DNA of 64,000 nt from Paenirhodobacter populi (GCF_004022215.1 NZ_SAUZ01000021.1:1-64000), one strand, 5' to 3'; positions 35,349-44,156 are shown, counted from the first letter of the stretch. Notes: a model not told the origin generated them from the sequence alone. Numbers and translations: made by a program.

Positions 35349-35677
35349 CGCGCCGCCTTGACCAGGCTGGCCAGTAAAAGGTTTCCATCCGGCGCAGATC
35401 CACGTTTCTCATTCCTTGAACAACCGCATTGTGTGCCGCATCGGCACGAAGATATTCGACGGACGCGGCCCTGATATGCGGTTACCCCGGCAGGTGGCGG
35501 AACTCCTCCGGAACTCTGTCCCTTGTGCTCCCGTGCGGTTAGGTTCTAGGCTTGAACCGGAATGGATGCGTGCGGGGCCACCCTTGGGATCGCATCGGTC
35601 GGCTGGAGGTGCCGGGTGCAGGAAGAACGGCGTTCCGCGCAGGCGGGCGACTTGTATGTCGGGCCGGAGGGCCGCGG

Positions 35678-36664
35678 ATGGTGACGGCACCGGAAGCCTA
35701 TTACGAAGTCGTGCGGCGGGTGCTTGAGGACAATATCCGCACGGGTGCTCTGCCGGGGGGAACGCGTCTTTACGTGGCGGCCCTGGCCGATCGTCTTGGG
35801 GTCAGCAGATCACCGGTAAAACGTGCCCTCGAGCTTCTCGAGGAAGACGGGCTGTTGCGCCGCAACGAGGCGCAGGGTTGGCTGGTCGGCGATGAACCTG
35901 CCTCCGATGTGCGGCCCAACCTGCACCTTTTCGAACTCGAGCTGCCTGACAGCGGCTCGGCGACGCCGGTCAAGCCGGGATGGGAACGTATTCTGCAGAC
36001 CGTCGCGGACGAGGTGGTCGACTGTATCCCTTTCGGGATCTGGAAGATTTCGGAGACCGAACTTTGCAGCCATTTCGGTGTCAGCCGCACTGTCACGCGC
36101 GAGGTTCTGACCCGCCTGCACGAACGCGGCCTCGTCACCAAGAACCGCGCCTCGCACTGGATCGCGGGTCCGTTGTCGGCACAGATGCTGGGTGAGTTGC
36201 ACGACATGCGCCGCCTTCTGGAGCCGCTTGCCCTGCGCCGCGCGGCGCCGCATCTTGGGCGGATGACGCTGATCGAGATGCGCGAGCGGGTCGAAGCGGC
36301 GCTTGCCGCGCCGCATCAACCCGCGATAGAGGATTTCGACCGCATCGAGGACGACCTGCACCGGACCTGCGTCGCACCGCAGCCGAACCAGCGGCTGGCG
36401 GCGGCCCTGCCCGAATTGCGTCTGTCGCTGGTGGTGAACCGGCAGTTCTCGCTTCACGTGGCGCGGCATCACGAAAGCGCGCTGCTGCTGGAACACAGGC
36501 TGGTCCTTGACCACCTGATCGCAGGCGATGCGGAGGGCGCGGCGACGGCGTTGCGCTTTCATCTTGATGCGGATCATGACCGCGCCCGTGCCAGGCTCAA
36601 GGTGCTGTCGGTCTTCGGCGAACCGGATGCCAAGGTCGTGCCCTATCTGATGCGTATCGTCTGA
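35678..36664 (+). CDS. GntR-family regulator with two winged-helix domains plus FCD domain
   Basis: A 328-residue protein with the same layout as the regulator at 6402-7433. Winged helix 1 is about 4-72 (LADRLGVSRSPVKRALELLE). Winged helix 2 is about 102-165 (LCSHFGVSRTVTREVLTRLH). An FCD-like helical domain follows from about 168 (LGELHDMRRLLEPLALRRAA). ATG 35678 is chosen for GGAGG at 35666-35670; the open frame begins 126 nt earlier without a ribosome site or homologous sequence. It precedes the binding-protein homologue by 9 nt, so the two should be made together. It probably regulates the hydantoinase genes nearby. Confidence 0.84.
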   Translation: MVTAPEAYYEVVRRVLEDNIRTGALPGGTRLYVAALADRLGVSRSPVKRALELLEEDGLLRRNEAQGWLVGDEPASDVRPNLHLFELELPDSGSATPVKPGWERILQTVADEVVDCIPFGIWKISETELCSHFGVSRTVTREVLTRLHERGLVTKNRASHWIAGPLSAQMLGELHDMRRLLEPLALRRAAPHLGRMTLIEMRERVEAALAAPHQPAIEDFDRIEDDLHRTCVAPQPNQRLAAALPELRLSLVVNRQFSLHVARHHESALLLEHRLVLDHLIAGDAEGAATALRFHLDADHDRARARLKVLSVFGEPDAKVVPYLMRIV

Positions 36665-36673
36665 GGAGAAACC

Positions 36674-37825
36674 ATGACGGAACCACTCCGGCTTCGGGTC
36701 ATTTCGCGCGGAGAATTCGTCCCCCCGCAGATCCGCGCGCGGCTGGCACGCGATCTCGATTTCGACATCGAGTTCATCGTGCTCGACAGCACCCGCAGCC
36801 TGCAGCAGGTGATGACCGAACCCGAGAGCTTTGATGTCTATCACCAATGGCACACTTCGGACCTGATCTGGACCGCGCGTTGCATCCAGGGGATCGACCT
36901 GCGCCGGATCGACACCGGCAATCTGCTGAAGGCCGCGGCCCGGGCACGCTCGGGCGTGACGCATACCGTCTTTGACCGGCTGTTCGTGCAGGATGACGGC
37001 AGCCTCGGTCCAGAACCGGGTGATACGATCGCCGTCCTGCCGGCATTGCACGGCGTGGATGGCTTCGTCTGGCGGCCCTCGCACGCCCCCGCCCTGCGGC
37101 CGGGCGAACGTGAAAGCTGGGGCTGGCTGCTGGACCCCCGATGGGCTGGCCACGTCGGGCTGATCGCCGATCCCGTCCTCGGCATCATCGAGGCGGCGCT
37201 TGCCACCGAGGCGCAGCTTGGACAACCTTTCGGGGACATCGGCAACCTGACCATCGACGAGGTGGATACCATTGCCGATTACCTGATCCACAAGAAAAAG
37301 ATCGGCCACTTCAAGGACACCTGGACCTCGCAGGCGGAGGCGGTGCGGCTGATGCGACGCGGTTCCGTCACCATCCAGAGCCTGTTCTCGCCGGCGGTCT
37401 CGCAGCTTCGGGCGGAGGGGATGCAGCTTGCCGTCGCCGACCCGGCAGAGGGCAGCCGCGGCTGGCATTCCGACCTGTGCATCTCAGCCGCCGCCGAGGG
37501 CGAGCGGGTCGACGCCGCTTACGCCTATCTGAACTGGTGGCAGAACGGCTGGGCGGGCGCCTGCCTGTCGCGGCAGGGCTATTATTTCATCTTTCCGGAA
37601 CTTGCTCGGCCGCATCTGAGTGCTGCCGAATGGGATTACTGGTATGATGGGCAGCCGGCTTCCGAGCCGCTTTGCGGCCCCAGTGGCGAGGTCACGATCC
37701 GCGAAGGACATCGCCGCGAAGGTGGCTCGTATCGGGCACGCATGGCCAGCGCGCGGGTATGGAACACATTCATGGATGAACACACGCATGTCACCCGGCG
37801 CTGGCAGGAGTTCCTGTCCGCCTGA
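36674..37825 (+). CDS. PotD-type binding-protein homologue without signal peptide (predicted cytoplasmic)
   Basis: A 383-residue protein with the periplasmic binding-protein fold of the spermidine/putrescine class (FDVYHQWHTSDLIWTARCIQ, WGWLLDPRWAGHVGLIADP, DAAYAYLNWWQNGWAGACLS). The N-terminus MTEPLRLRVISRGEFVPPQI is polar and starts directly at the first beta strand, with no Sec or Tat signal. GAGGAGAAACC precedes the ATG and the upstream gene ends 9 nt before, so a missed signal peptide is unlikely. No permease follows. It may sense a ligand in the cytoplasm, perhaps with the double-winged-helix regulator made from the same mRNA. An enzyme or moonlighting role cannot be excluded. Confidence 0.78.
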   Translation: MTEPLRLRVISRGEFVPPQIRARLARDLDFDIEFIVLDSTRSLQQVMTEPESFDVYHQWHTSDLIWTARCIQGIDLRRIDTGNLLKAAARARSGVTHTVFDRLFVQDDGSLGPEPGDTIAVLPALHGVDGFVWRPSHAPALRPGERESWGWLLDPRWAGHVGLIADPVLGIIEAALATEAQLGQPFGDIGNLTIDEVDTIADYLIHKKKIGHFKDTWTSQAEAVRLMRRGSVTIQSLFSPAVSQLRAEGMQLAVADPAEGSRGWHSDLCISAAAEGERVDAAYAYLNWWQNGWAGACLSRQGYYFIFPELARPHLSAAEWDYWYDGQPASEPLCGPSGEVTIREGHRREGGSYRARMASARVWNTFMDEHTHVTRRWQEFLSA

Positions 37826-37858
37826 ACCGCGGCCTCTCCCTCCGTGCCCGCAGGGCGC

Positions 37859-37900
37859 CCGGCGCACGTCCCCGGGGCGGGAGCCGGTGGCGTGCGCCGG
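37859..37900. terminator. Bidirectional terminator hairpin
   Basis: A perfect 10-bp inverted repeat, CCGGCGCACG (37859-37868) and CGTGCGCCGG (37891-37900), with a 22-nt loop lies between the convergent ends of the binding-protein homologue (37825) and the racemase (37931). Confidence 0.65.
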
Positions 37901-37930
37901 TGTGCTGCGCGTCACCTTCGCAAGCCTGTC

Positions 37931-38665
37931 TCAACGCGGTGCAAATCGCCCGAATTCACCCTCATACGCCTTGGCCAGCGGCGCGGCATAGCCCTGCCGC
38001 TTGCTCGTGCCAAGTCCGAGTCCGGCGAGCGCCTCGACCAACCGCACACCGGCGGATACGCCATCGATCGCCGGCGCGCCGATCTCGGCGCTGACGCGCG
38101 CCATCAGATCGGACATGCCTCCACAGCCCAGCAAAACGCAATCCGCGTGATCCTCGGAGATCGCGCACCGGCATTCGGCGATGATCCGCGCCTGCGCATC
38201 CGAGCCTTCGATCTCCAGATCCAGAACAGGAATATCGGTCATCCGGATCGAACGGCACCGACGCTCCATCCCATAGGCATGAACGAGATGCTCCATCGTC
38301 ATGCGCGAACGTTCGAGCATGGATACGATCGAAAACCCGGTGCCGATCAGGCTCGCCGCATGCATCGCCGCCTCGGCGATACCTACCACCGGACCGCGGG
38401 CAACCTCGCGCGCGGCGGCCAGTCCGGGATCGCCGAAACAGGCGATCACATAGCCGTCGCACCCCTCGGCCTCGCCGCGCAGCACCTCATCGATGACACC
38501 AACCGCGGCGAAAGCCTCGTCGTAGCTGCCTTCGATGGAAACCGGCCCCATCCGTGGCGACACGGCCAGGATCTCGACCCCGGGCGAGGCGGCCCTGCGG
38601 GCAGCCTCGCCGATCTTTTCGGTCATCGACCAGGTGGTGTTCGGATTGATGACCTTGATCCTCAT
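37931..38665 (-). CDS. hyuE: Hydantoin racemase (Asp/Glu racemase superfamily)
   Basis: A 244-residue racemase starting MRIKVINPNTTWSMTE, the standard HyuE N-terminus. The two catalytic cysteines are C76 (VIACFGDPG) and C181 (CVLLGCGGMSD), the positions I recall for characterised Pseudomonas hydantoin racemases. It interconverts L- and D-5-monosubstituted hydantoins so that a D-specific hydantoinase can use the racemate. It is 13 nt downstream of the D-carbamoylase gene on the same strand. A longer open frame to 39208 is an artefact of the overlapping carbamoylase frame. Allantoin racemase is the alternative, disfavoured by the neighbours. Confidence 0.85.
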   Translation of the reverse strand: MRIKVINPNTTWSMTEKIGEAARRAASPGVEILAVSPRMGPVSIEGSYDEAFAAVGVIDEVLRGEAEGCDGYVIACFGDPGLAAAREVARGPVVGIAEAAMHAASLIGTGFSIVSMLERSRMTMEHLVHAYGMERRCRSIRMTDIPVLDLEIEGSDAQARIIAECRCAISEDHADCVLLGCGGMSDLMARVSAEIGAPAIDGVSAGVRLVEALAGLGLGTSKRQGYAAPLAKAYEGEFGRFAPR

Positions 38666-38678
38666 GTCGCGCCCCGCG

Positions 38679-39614
38679 TCACGACCTTTCCGACCCCGGA
38701 TCCATCTCGGCGATGATGCCATAGTGCTGCGGCTGGCGATGCATGGCGAAATTGAAGATGTGGTCGCGCAGATCCTGGCAGGCGTCCAGATCGCAGACAT
38801 AGGTGAGAACTTCATCCTCCAGCGTGGAAGACAGCGCGACGATCTCGCCCGTCGGCGCGACGATGCAGGAATTCGCCAGCAGCATCGAGCCTTCCTCCAT
38901 GCCCGCCTTCGCCGCCGCCGCACCCCAGACACCGTTCTGGTAGCAACCCGCCTGCATCGACAACAGGTGATGGAAGGAACTGAGATGGTCGTGCTGTGGG
39001 ACCGGCGGGGTATGGGTCGGCGTGTTGAACCCGCCGCAGACGATTTCCGCCCCCCGCAGCCCCATGACGCGCCAGGTCTCGGGCCAGCGGCGGTCGTTGC
39101 AGATGAACATGCCCACCCTGGCGTCATCCACCTGATAGACCGGAAAGCCCAGATTGCCCGGCTCGAAATAGCGTTTCTCAAGGTGTTGCCAGGGACGATA
39201 CGCCTCATATTCCTTATGGCCGGGCAGATGGACCTTGCGATACTTGCCGATGATCCTGCCCGTGCTGTCCACGGCGATCGAGGTGTTGTAGTGATGGGTC
39301 ACCCCATTCTCGGCGATCAGTTCGGCATAGCCCAGATTGAACCCGACCCCCAGCTTTGCCGCCAGATCGAACAGCGGCCGGGTCGCCGCATTCGGCATTT
39401 CGGTCTCGAACCAGATGTCGATCTCGGCCTGATCCTCGAAATACCAGCGCGGGAAGAATGTCGTAAGCGCGAGTTCGGGAAACACGATAAAGTGCGCGCC
39501 CCGCCCGGCCGCATCCTTCATCATCTCCATCAGCCGCACGACGACCTGCTCGCGCGTTTCGGCGCGCGCGATCGGGCCCAACTGGGCGACGGCGAGGTTG
39601 ATCTTGCGTGTCAT
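38679..39614 (-). CDS. hyuC: N-carbamoyl-D-amino acid amidohydrolase
   Basis: A 311-residue nitrilase-superfamily enzyme with the triad at the classical D-carbamoylase positions: E47 in FPELAL, K127 in KYRKVHLPG and C172 in MFICNDRRWPE. The family fingerprint FFPRWYFED and the segment GFNTPTHTPPVPQHDHL also match Agrobacterium-type D-carbamoylases (about 304 residues). It converts N-carbamoyl-D-amino acids to D-amino acids, CO2 and ammonia in the cytoplasm. ATG 39614 has AAAGGACC at good spacing. It is divergent from the D-hydantoinase gene and co-directional with the racemase, completing the three-step route. The symbol follows Agrobacterium usage, in which hyuC is the D-carbamoylase. Confidence 0.92.
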   Translation of the reverse strand: MTRKINLAVAQLGPIARAETREQVVVRLMEMMKDAAGRGAHFIVFPELALTTFFPRWYFEDQAEIDIWFETEMPNAATRPLFDLAAKLGVGFNLGYAELIAENGVTHHYNTSIAVDSTGRIIGKYRKVHLPGHKEYEAYRPWQHLEKRYFEPGNLGFPVYQVDDARVGMFICNDRRWPETWRVMGLRGAEIVCGGFNTPTHTPPVPQHDHLSSFHHLLSMQAGCYQNGVWGAAAAKAGMEEGSMLLANSCIVAPTGEIVALSSTLEDEVLTYVCDLDACQDLRDHIFNFAMHRQPQHYGIIAEMDPGSERS

Positions 39615-40403
39615 TTTCGGTCCTTTCAGAGTCAGCGGCTCAGCCGCCATATTGAGCGCCCGGATACCCCGCGCCCGTCAAAGCAGAGGTTCCCGCAGGG
39701 GGCCGCAGGAACGGAAAGATCGGTCCGAACAACGGGAGCTTTCTTGCGCCGCCGCGGCCGTGTCATCACACCCGGTTGCCCCGTCGTCTGCGGCATGGCT
39801 CCCTGCGCATGGAAGGTGGTGGGCGCCCCGATCATTCCGGTCAACGCGGATACACCAACGATCCTGAGCGGCATGAGACGAGCCGTCGAAACCATATCCT
39901 TGCCCCTTGGGAAAAGCCCGCCATCCATCTGTCCCGCTTGCGGGAGCATCGTGGATATGCGTCATGGTGAGGCCGCCGGAAAAGCGCTGTCAACAGGAAC
40001 CCTCGGCGCCGTCCCGGATCGCTCGCAATCTGGACGGAATCCTCTGCCATCGCCAAAATATCATGCACTATGTCCACATAATTCTTATACCGAAAGAGAA
40101 GATGCCGGCGGAACTCCGGTCATCCGGCGCCGTCACAAAAAGGAATCCGATTCTTGCGCATGCGGTGAAGCCACCGATCCTGACCGATACGCAGCGCCTG
40201 AACGAAGAAATCAGGCGTTCGCTGAAAGAACCGGCAGTTGCGCCATCCGGACGCCCTCCCTTCATGGATGCTATTGACGGATGTTTCCTCACCCGTGCAT
40301 CCTCGGGAACAACATATGCATGTATACACAACGCATGAAATGCAGGAACAGATTCCGGCTCCAGATCGCATGAAAATCCGGCGGCCACAGAGAGGAACAG
40401 AAC
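39615..40403. other. Long divergent intergenic region between carbamoylase and hydantoinase
   Basis: About 790 nt with no supported gene. Open frames on both strands (39632-39949, 39907-40338, 40068-40769) lack family resemblance. One minus-strand stretch near 39790-39870 reads like a signal peptide (VGVSALTGMIGAP) and may be a relic of an exported protein. The AT-rich tail has AACATATGCATGTATACACAA-like dyads (about 40309-40329, including TATGCAT and GTATAC), where GntR-type regulators often bind upstream of a catabolic gene. Confidence 0.4.
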
Positions 40404-41789
40404 ATGGATCTGGTCATACGCAACGGCACGGTCGTCACTGCCGGGGGAACCTATGCGGCGGATATCGGCATTGCCGAAGGCAAGATCGCGCAGATCGGCG
40501 GGACCTTCGACGCCGGCCTTCCCGCCCTTGACGCAAGCGGCCTCTATGTCATGCCCGGCGGTGTCGATGTGCATACCCATCTGGACGCCGCCGACGCGGG
40601 TGTCCATTCGGCCGACGATTTCCGCACGGGCACGATCGCCGCAGCCTGCGGAGGCACCACCACCGTGGTCGATTTCTGCGCCCAGGCCCATGGCCAGAGC
40701 CTGTCCGATGCCATCGCCTTCTGGGACAGCAAGGCCGAAGGCGCCGCAGCGGTGGACTACGGCTACCACATCATCGTCACCGACATGAACGAGTCGGTCT
40801 TCGAGGAGCTCGCCGGCTTACCCGAACGCGGCATCACCTCGTTCAAGCTGTTCATGGCCTATCGCGGCACCAACATGATCGATGACGTGACGCTGCTGCG
40901 CGCCCTCGATCAGGCCCGGCGCAGCGACGCGCTGGTGATGGTCCATGCCGAGAATGGCGACGCCGCCGACTATCTGCGCGACAGGTTCGCGGCCGAGGGC
41001 AAGACGACGCCCTACTATCATGCGCTCAGCCGTCCGCCCCGGGTCGAAGCCGAGGCCACCGCCCGCGCGCTGGCGCTGGCCGAAATCGTCGATACGCCGA
41101 TCTACATCGTTCATCTGACCTGCGGTGAGGCGCTGGACGAACTGATCCGCGCCAAAAGGCGGGGCGTGCGCGCCTATGCGGAAACCTGTACCCAGTATCT
41201 CTATCTGACCCGGGAAGATCTCGCCCGTCCCGACTTCGAGGGCGCCAAGTTCGTTTTCACCCCACCCGCCCGCACCGAGGCCGACCACCGGATCCTGTGG
41301 GATGCGCTTGCCAATCGCACGCTCGACGCGATTTCTTCCGACCATTGCTCATGGAGCTTCAAGGACCACAAGAGCCGCGGGCGCGATGATTTCCGCAAGA
41401 TCCCGAATGGCGCTCCCGGCGTCGAGGAACGTCTTATGATGATCTATCAGGGCGTGAACGAAGGCCGTATCACCCTGTGCGATTTCGTCGATCTGGTGGC
41501 CACCCGTCCCGCACGGCTTTTCGGCATGTTCCCGCGCAAGGGCACGATCTCTGTGGGTGCCGATGCGGATCTGGTGCTCTGGGACCCGGAAGCGGAATGC
41601 GTCATCGCACAGCGGGACATGCACAATGCGATGGATTATTCTTCCTATGAAGGGCGCAAGGTAAAGGGAATGCCCCGCTCAGTCCTGCTGCGCGGCAAGC
41701 TCATTGTCGAAGACCGCAACTACATCGGCACGCCCGGCGAAGGGACTTTTCTTCGGCGTGACCGCTTCGCCGCCCGCAACCGGGACTGA
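40404..41789 (+). CDS. hyuH: D-hydantoinase / dihydropyrimidinase
   Basis: A 461-residue cyclic amidohydrolase. Metal ligands are H57 and H59 (GGVDVHTHLD), the carboxylated K148 (TSFKLFMAYRG), H181 (VHAEN) and H237 (YIVHLTCGEA), with the catalytic D313 (SSDHCSW). This is the complete dihydropyrimidinase set. It opens 5-substituted hydantoins or dihydropyrimidines to N-carbamoyl amino acids. AGAGGA precedes the ATG. The adjacent D-carbamoylase and hydantoin racemase point to D-amino acid formation from hydantoins, with pyrimidine catabolism the alternative if a beta-ureidopropionase is absent elsewhere. The symbol follows usage for D-hydantoinases. Confidence 0.92.
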   Translation: MDLVIRNGTVVTAGGTYAADIGIAEGKIAQIGGTFDAGLPALDASGLYVMPGGVDVHTHLDAADAGVHSADDFRTGTIAAACGGTTTVVDFCAQAHGQSLSDAIAFWDSKAEGAAAVDYGYHIIVTDMNESVFEELAGLPERGITSFKLFMAYRGTNMIDDVTLLRALDQARRSDALVMVHAENGDAADYLRDRFAAEGKTTPYYHALSRPPRVEAEATARALALAEIVDTPIYIVHLTCGEALDELIRAKRRGVRAYAETCTQYLYLTREDLARPDFEGAKFVFTPPARTEADHRILWDALANRTLDAISSDHCSWSFKDHKSRGRDDFRKIPNGAPGVEERLMMIYQGVNEGRITLCDFVDLVATRPARLFGMFPRKGTISVGADADLVLWDPEAECVIAQRDMHNAMDYSSYEGRKVKGMPRSVLLRGKLIVEDRNYIGTPGEGTFLRRDRFAARNRD

Positions 41790-41978
41790 GGTGAATCCCC
41801 CTCCGAACGGGTGCAGTCTGAGCTGCAATGACCGCGCGGCGGAGGCGGGCCCTAACCGCCCCATGCGCGAGAGGGTTTGTGGATCAGTTTCGCGCGCTGT
41901 CGGGTGCGGACATGTACCGTCACCAGTTTTCCGGGGCCGTGCAAACCGCCGTGTGGCTGCCCACGCCACTCTGCTCAA

Positions 41979-43040
41979 CTAAGATACGGGCCCATCTCCG
42001 ACGGAGCCGCGCGGGATAATCCGGCAGGGAACCACACGGTGCGCGCAGGTGCCGTCGCCTGTCTGGATCTGGCGGATCAGCATCCGCGCGGCCTCCTCGC
42101 CAAGCCGACGCGCCGGTTGGCTGATCACGGTGATCCCCGGATGGGCGATGGCCGTCCAGTCGGCGTCATGGAACGTCACCAGCGAGAGCGCCTGCGGAAT
42201 GGCGATACCGGCTGCGCGCGCGGCAGTGTAGAGCCCGAGACCGATGGTGCTGTCGGAGGCGATCATCGCCGTCGGAGCCTCGGCACCGCGCGACAGAACC
42301 TCGGTCGCAAGACTTTGAGCGCGCTTGGCCCCGACCGCGCCCACCACGACTTCGAGCGCAGTATCCTCGAGCCCTTCCCCCGCGGCAAGAAACCCCGCGA
42401 TCCGCTCACGGACCGAACCGGTACCGATCTCCTCAAGGTCGGAGAATCGACCCGAATCGGTTTCGCAGGCGGTGAAATAGGCAATCCGTCGATGCCCCCG
42501 CCGGATCAGCATATGCGTAACCTCGGCCGCGACATCGCGATCGTCAGCGGTCACCCCGGCCACGGCCAGCCCCGCGGCACAGCGGTCGAATTGCACCAGC
42601 GGAACTCCGCTATCCACGATCGCGCGCAAATGGCTGCTTTCGCGCATGTCGGCGGGCGAGACAATCATCCCGTCCACCCGCCGCCCCAAGAGCGTATCGA
42701 TCGCAGCCTTCTCTTCGGCGAGCGACTCGGCGGAATTGGCCAGGAGCACTCCAAAACCCTCGGCGCGCAGGACCTGGCTCATGGCGTGGACGGCGACGGC
42801 AAAAAACGGATTGGCGATGTCGCCCACGACGATGCCGATCGTGTCGGACCTGCCGGTCGTCATGCTCCGGGCGAGTTCGTTCGGGCGATAACCGATCTCG
42901 GCGGCCGCAGCGCTCACCGCGGCGTGGATCGCCGCGCTGACACGCCCGTATCCGCCGAGCACACGTGCAGCCGTAGCTTTCGATACGCCCGCCCGGCGTG
43001 CCACGTCGGATACCGATGGAGGTCTCATGCTTTCTGCCAT
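41979..43040 (-). CDS. LacI-family transcriptional regulator
   Basis: A 353-residue repressor. The helix-turn-helix is VSDVARRAGVSKATAARVLG (about 9-28), followed by the hinge RPNELARSMTTGRSDTIGIVV and a periplasmic-binding-like effector domain (about 65-340). It is divergent from the transport/oxidoreductase operon starting at 43270. Two 21-bp spaced palindromes lie between them, so it most likely represses that operon and itself until a substrate or metabolite binds. The ATG at 43040 has only a weak ribosome site, and a second ATG at 43028 is possible. The 189 nt between it and the hydantoinase gene hold no gene. Confidence 0.92.
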   Translation of the reverse strand: MAESMRPPSVSDVARRAGVSKATAARVLGGYGRVSAAIHAAVSAAAAEIGYRPNELARSMTTGRSDTIGIVVGDIANPFFAVAVHAMSQVLRAEGFGVLLANSAESLAEEKAAIDTLLGRRVDGMIVSPADMRESSHLRAIVDSGVPLVQFDRCAAGLAVAGVTADDRDVAAEVTHMLIRRGHRRIAYFTACETDSGRFSDLEEIGTGSVRERIAGFLAAGEGLEDTALEVVVGAVGAKRAQSLATEVLSRGAEAPTAMIASDSTIGLGLYTAARAAGIAIPQALSLVTFHDADWTAIAHPGITVISQPARRLGEEAARMLIRQIQTGDGTCAHRVVPCRIIPRGSVGDGPVS

Positions 43041-43128
43041 TCTGTGAGCCGTAACGCCTGATCAGGGACTGGTCAATGAAAGTCGTTGACGGATTCAAAG
43101 GTGAAACATATGGTCGGGATACATGAAA

Positions 43129-43163
43129 GAGACCGGTCTCTTTTTGTGGGAAACCGGTCTCCC
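43129..43163. promoter_or_regulatory. Twin LacI-type operators, 21 bp apart
   Basis: GAGACCGGTCTC (43129-43140) is a perfect 12-nt palindrome, and GGGAAACCGGTCTCCC (43148-43163) is a near-perfect second one. Both have the CG-centred ACCGGT core expected for LacI-family proteins. The centres are 21 bp apart, two helical turns, so dimers would bind on the same face. They lie 88-142 nt from the starts of the two divergent genes. Confidence 0.75.
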
Positions 43164-43269
43164 ACATGGCAATGATAAACACTGACCTTCGGCCGGCGTG
43201 CCGGTCCCTGTCCTTGCGCGGCGGGGCTGTCGCGCAAGACCGAAGGCTGTCCCCAACATGGAGAACCAG

Positions 43270-44091
43270 ATGACCTCGACCTTTCAAAGGATACTGGGCA
43301 GCATGCGGCACATCGCCGTTGCCGCCGGACTGGTGACCTGCGTGGCCATGCCAGCCGGCGCCAGCGACAACCCCTACGGCCTGATCGATCCAACGATGAT
43401 CAGCGTTGGCACGATGGGCGACGCCAAGCCCTACACCTTCACCACCGCGGACGGAAACTTCACCGGCTTCGACATCGAGCTGTTCCTCAATCTGGCAGCG
43501 CGCATGGGGTTCGATGCCGATCACATCATCTTCACCGGGCAGGAATTTGCCGCGCTCATGCCGTCGGTCGCAAACGGACGTTTCGACGTGGCGGTGGCCG
43601 CCATTGGCACCACCGAGGCACGCAAGAAGACTGTGGATTTCTCGGATGGCTATCTCGCCGGCTATCTGACCGTCCTGACCCCAGACGCAAGCCTCGTCTC
43701 CGCCGAAGCGCTGAAGGGCAAACGGCTTGGCGTGGTGCAGGGCACGCTTCAGGAAATCTACGCCGAGAAAAACTTCGCTGATGCCTCGCTGGTGAAGTTT
43801 CCAGACAACAACACCGCCATTCTCGGGCTGAACAACGGCTCGATCGACGCGCATTTCCTCGATTACGAGGCGGCCAAGGATTATGCCATCCGCTATCCGG
43901 ACCTGAAGCTTGCACAGAATATCCCGAGCTTCGACGCCCCGGCCGGTTTCGTGATCCGCAAGGGCAATGACGGGCTGCGCGAGGCGCTGAATACCGCTCT
44001 TCACGCCGCCATGCAGGATGGAACGTGGAAGACGCTTTACGAGAAATGGTTCCCCGGCTCGCCAATGCCAACCGAATATCTCCCCAAGTGA
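43270..44091 (+). CDS. Polar amino acid-type periplasmic substrate-binding protein
   Basis: A 273-residue family-3 binding protein. ATG 43270 is used because GGAG lies 6 nt upstream; the ATG at 43258 forms part of that ribosome site. The signal peptide covers about 1-34 (hydrophobic [17 protein letters not shown]). The mature chain has [37 protein letters not shown] and [18 protein letters not shown]. It starts the LacI-controlled operon and delivers ligand to the fused permease-ATPase encoded next. The downstream oxidoreductases suggest an amino acid derivative or opine-like compound, but this is inference. Confidence 0.9.
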   Translation: MTSTFQRILGSMRHIAVAAGLVTCVAMPAGASDNPYGLIDPTMISVGTMGDAKPYTFTTADGNFTGFDIELFLNLAARMGFDADHIIFTGQEFAALMPSVANGRFDVAVAAIGTTEARKKTVDFSDGYLAGYLTVLTPDASLVSAEALKGKRLGVVQGTLQEIYAEKNFADASLVKFPDNNTAILGLNNGSIDAHFLDYEAAKDYAIRYPDLKLAQNIPSFDAPAGFVIRKGNDGLREALNTALHAAMQDGTWKTLYEKWFPGSPMPTEYLPK

Positions 44092-44114
44092 TCCCTGGCC
44101 GCTGATTTCCCGTT

Positions 44115-44156
44115 GCGCCCGCGGTGTCGGGCGCAGCCCTGCCATTTCACAGGGCT
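44115..44156 (+). promoter_or_regulatory. Intercistronic stem-loops after the binding-protein gene
   Basis: Two hairpins follow the binding-protein stop in the 122-nt gap: GCGCCCG-n6-CGGGCGC (44115-44134) and AGCCCT-n10-AGGGCT (44135-44156). As at 9299 and 25234 they sit immediately after a binding-protein gene, consistent with uneven expression of binding protein and membrane component. Confidence 0.55.

Noticed and set aside
43129-43163. Palindromes considered as a transcription terminator of the LacI gene
   Set aside because: They lie upstream, not downstream, of both divergent genes and have the CG-centred form and 21-bp spacing of repressor operators.
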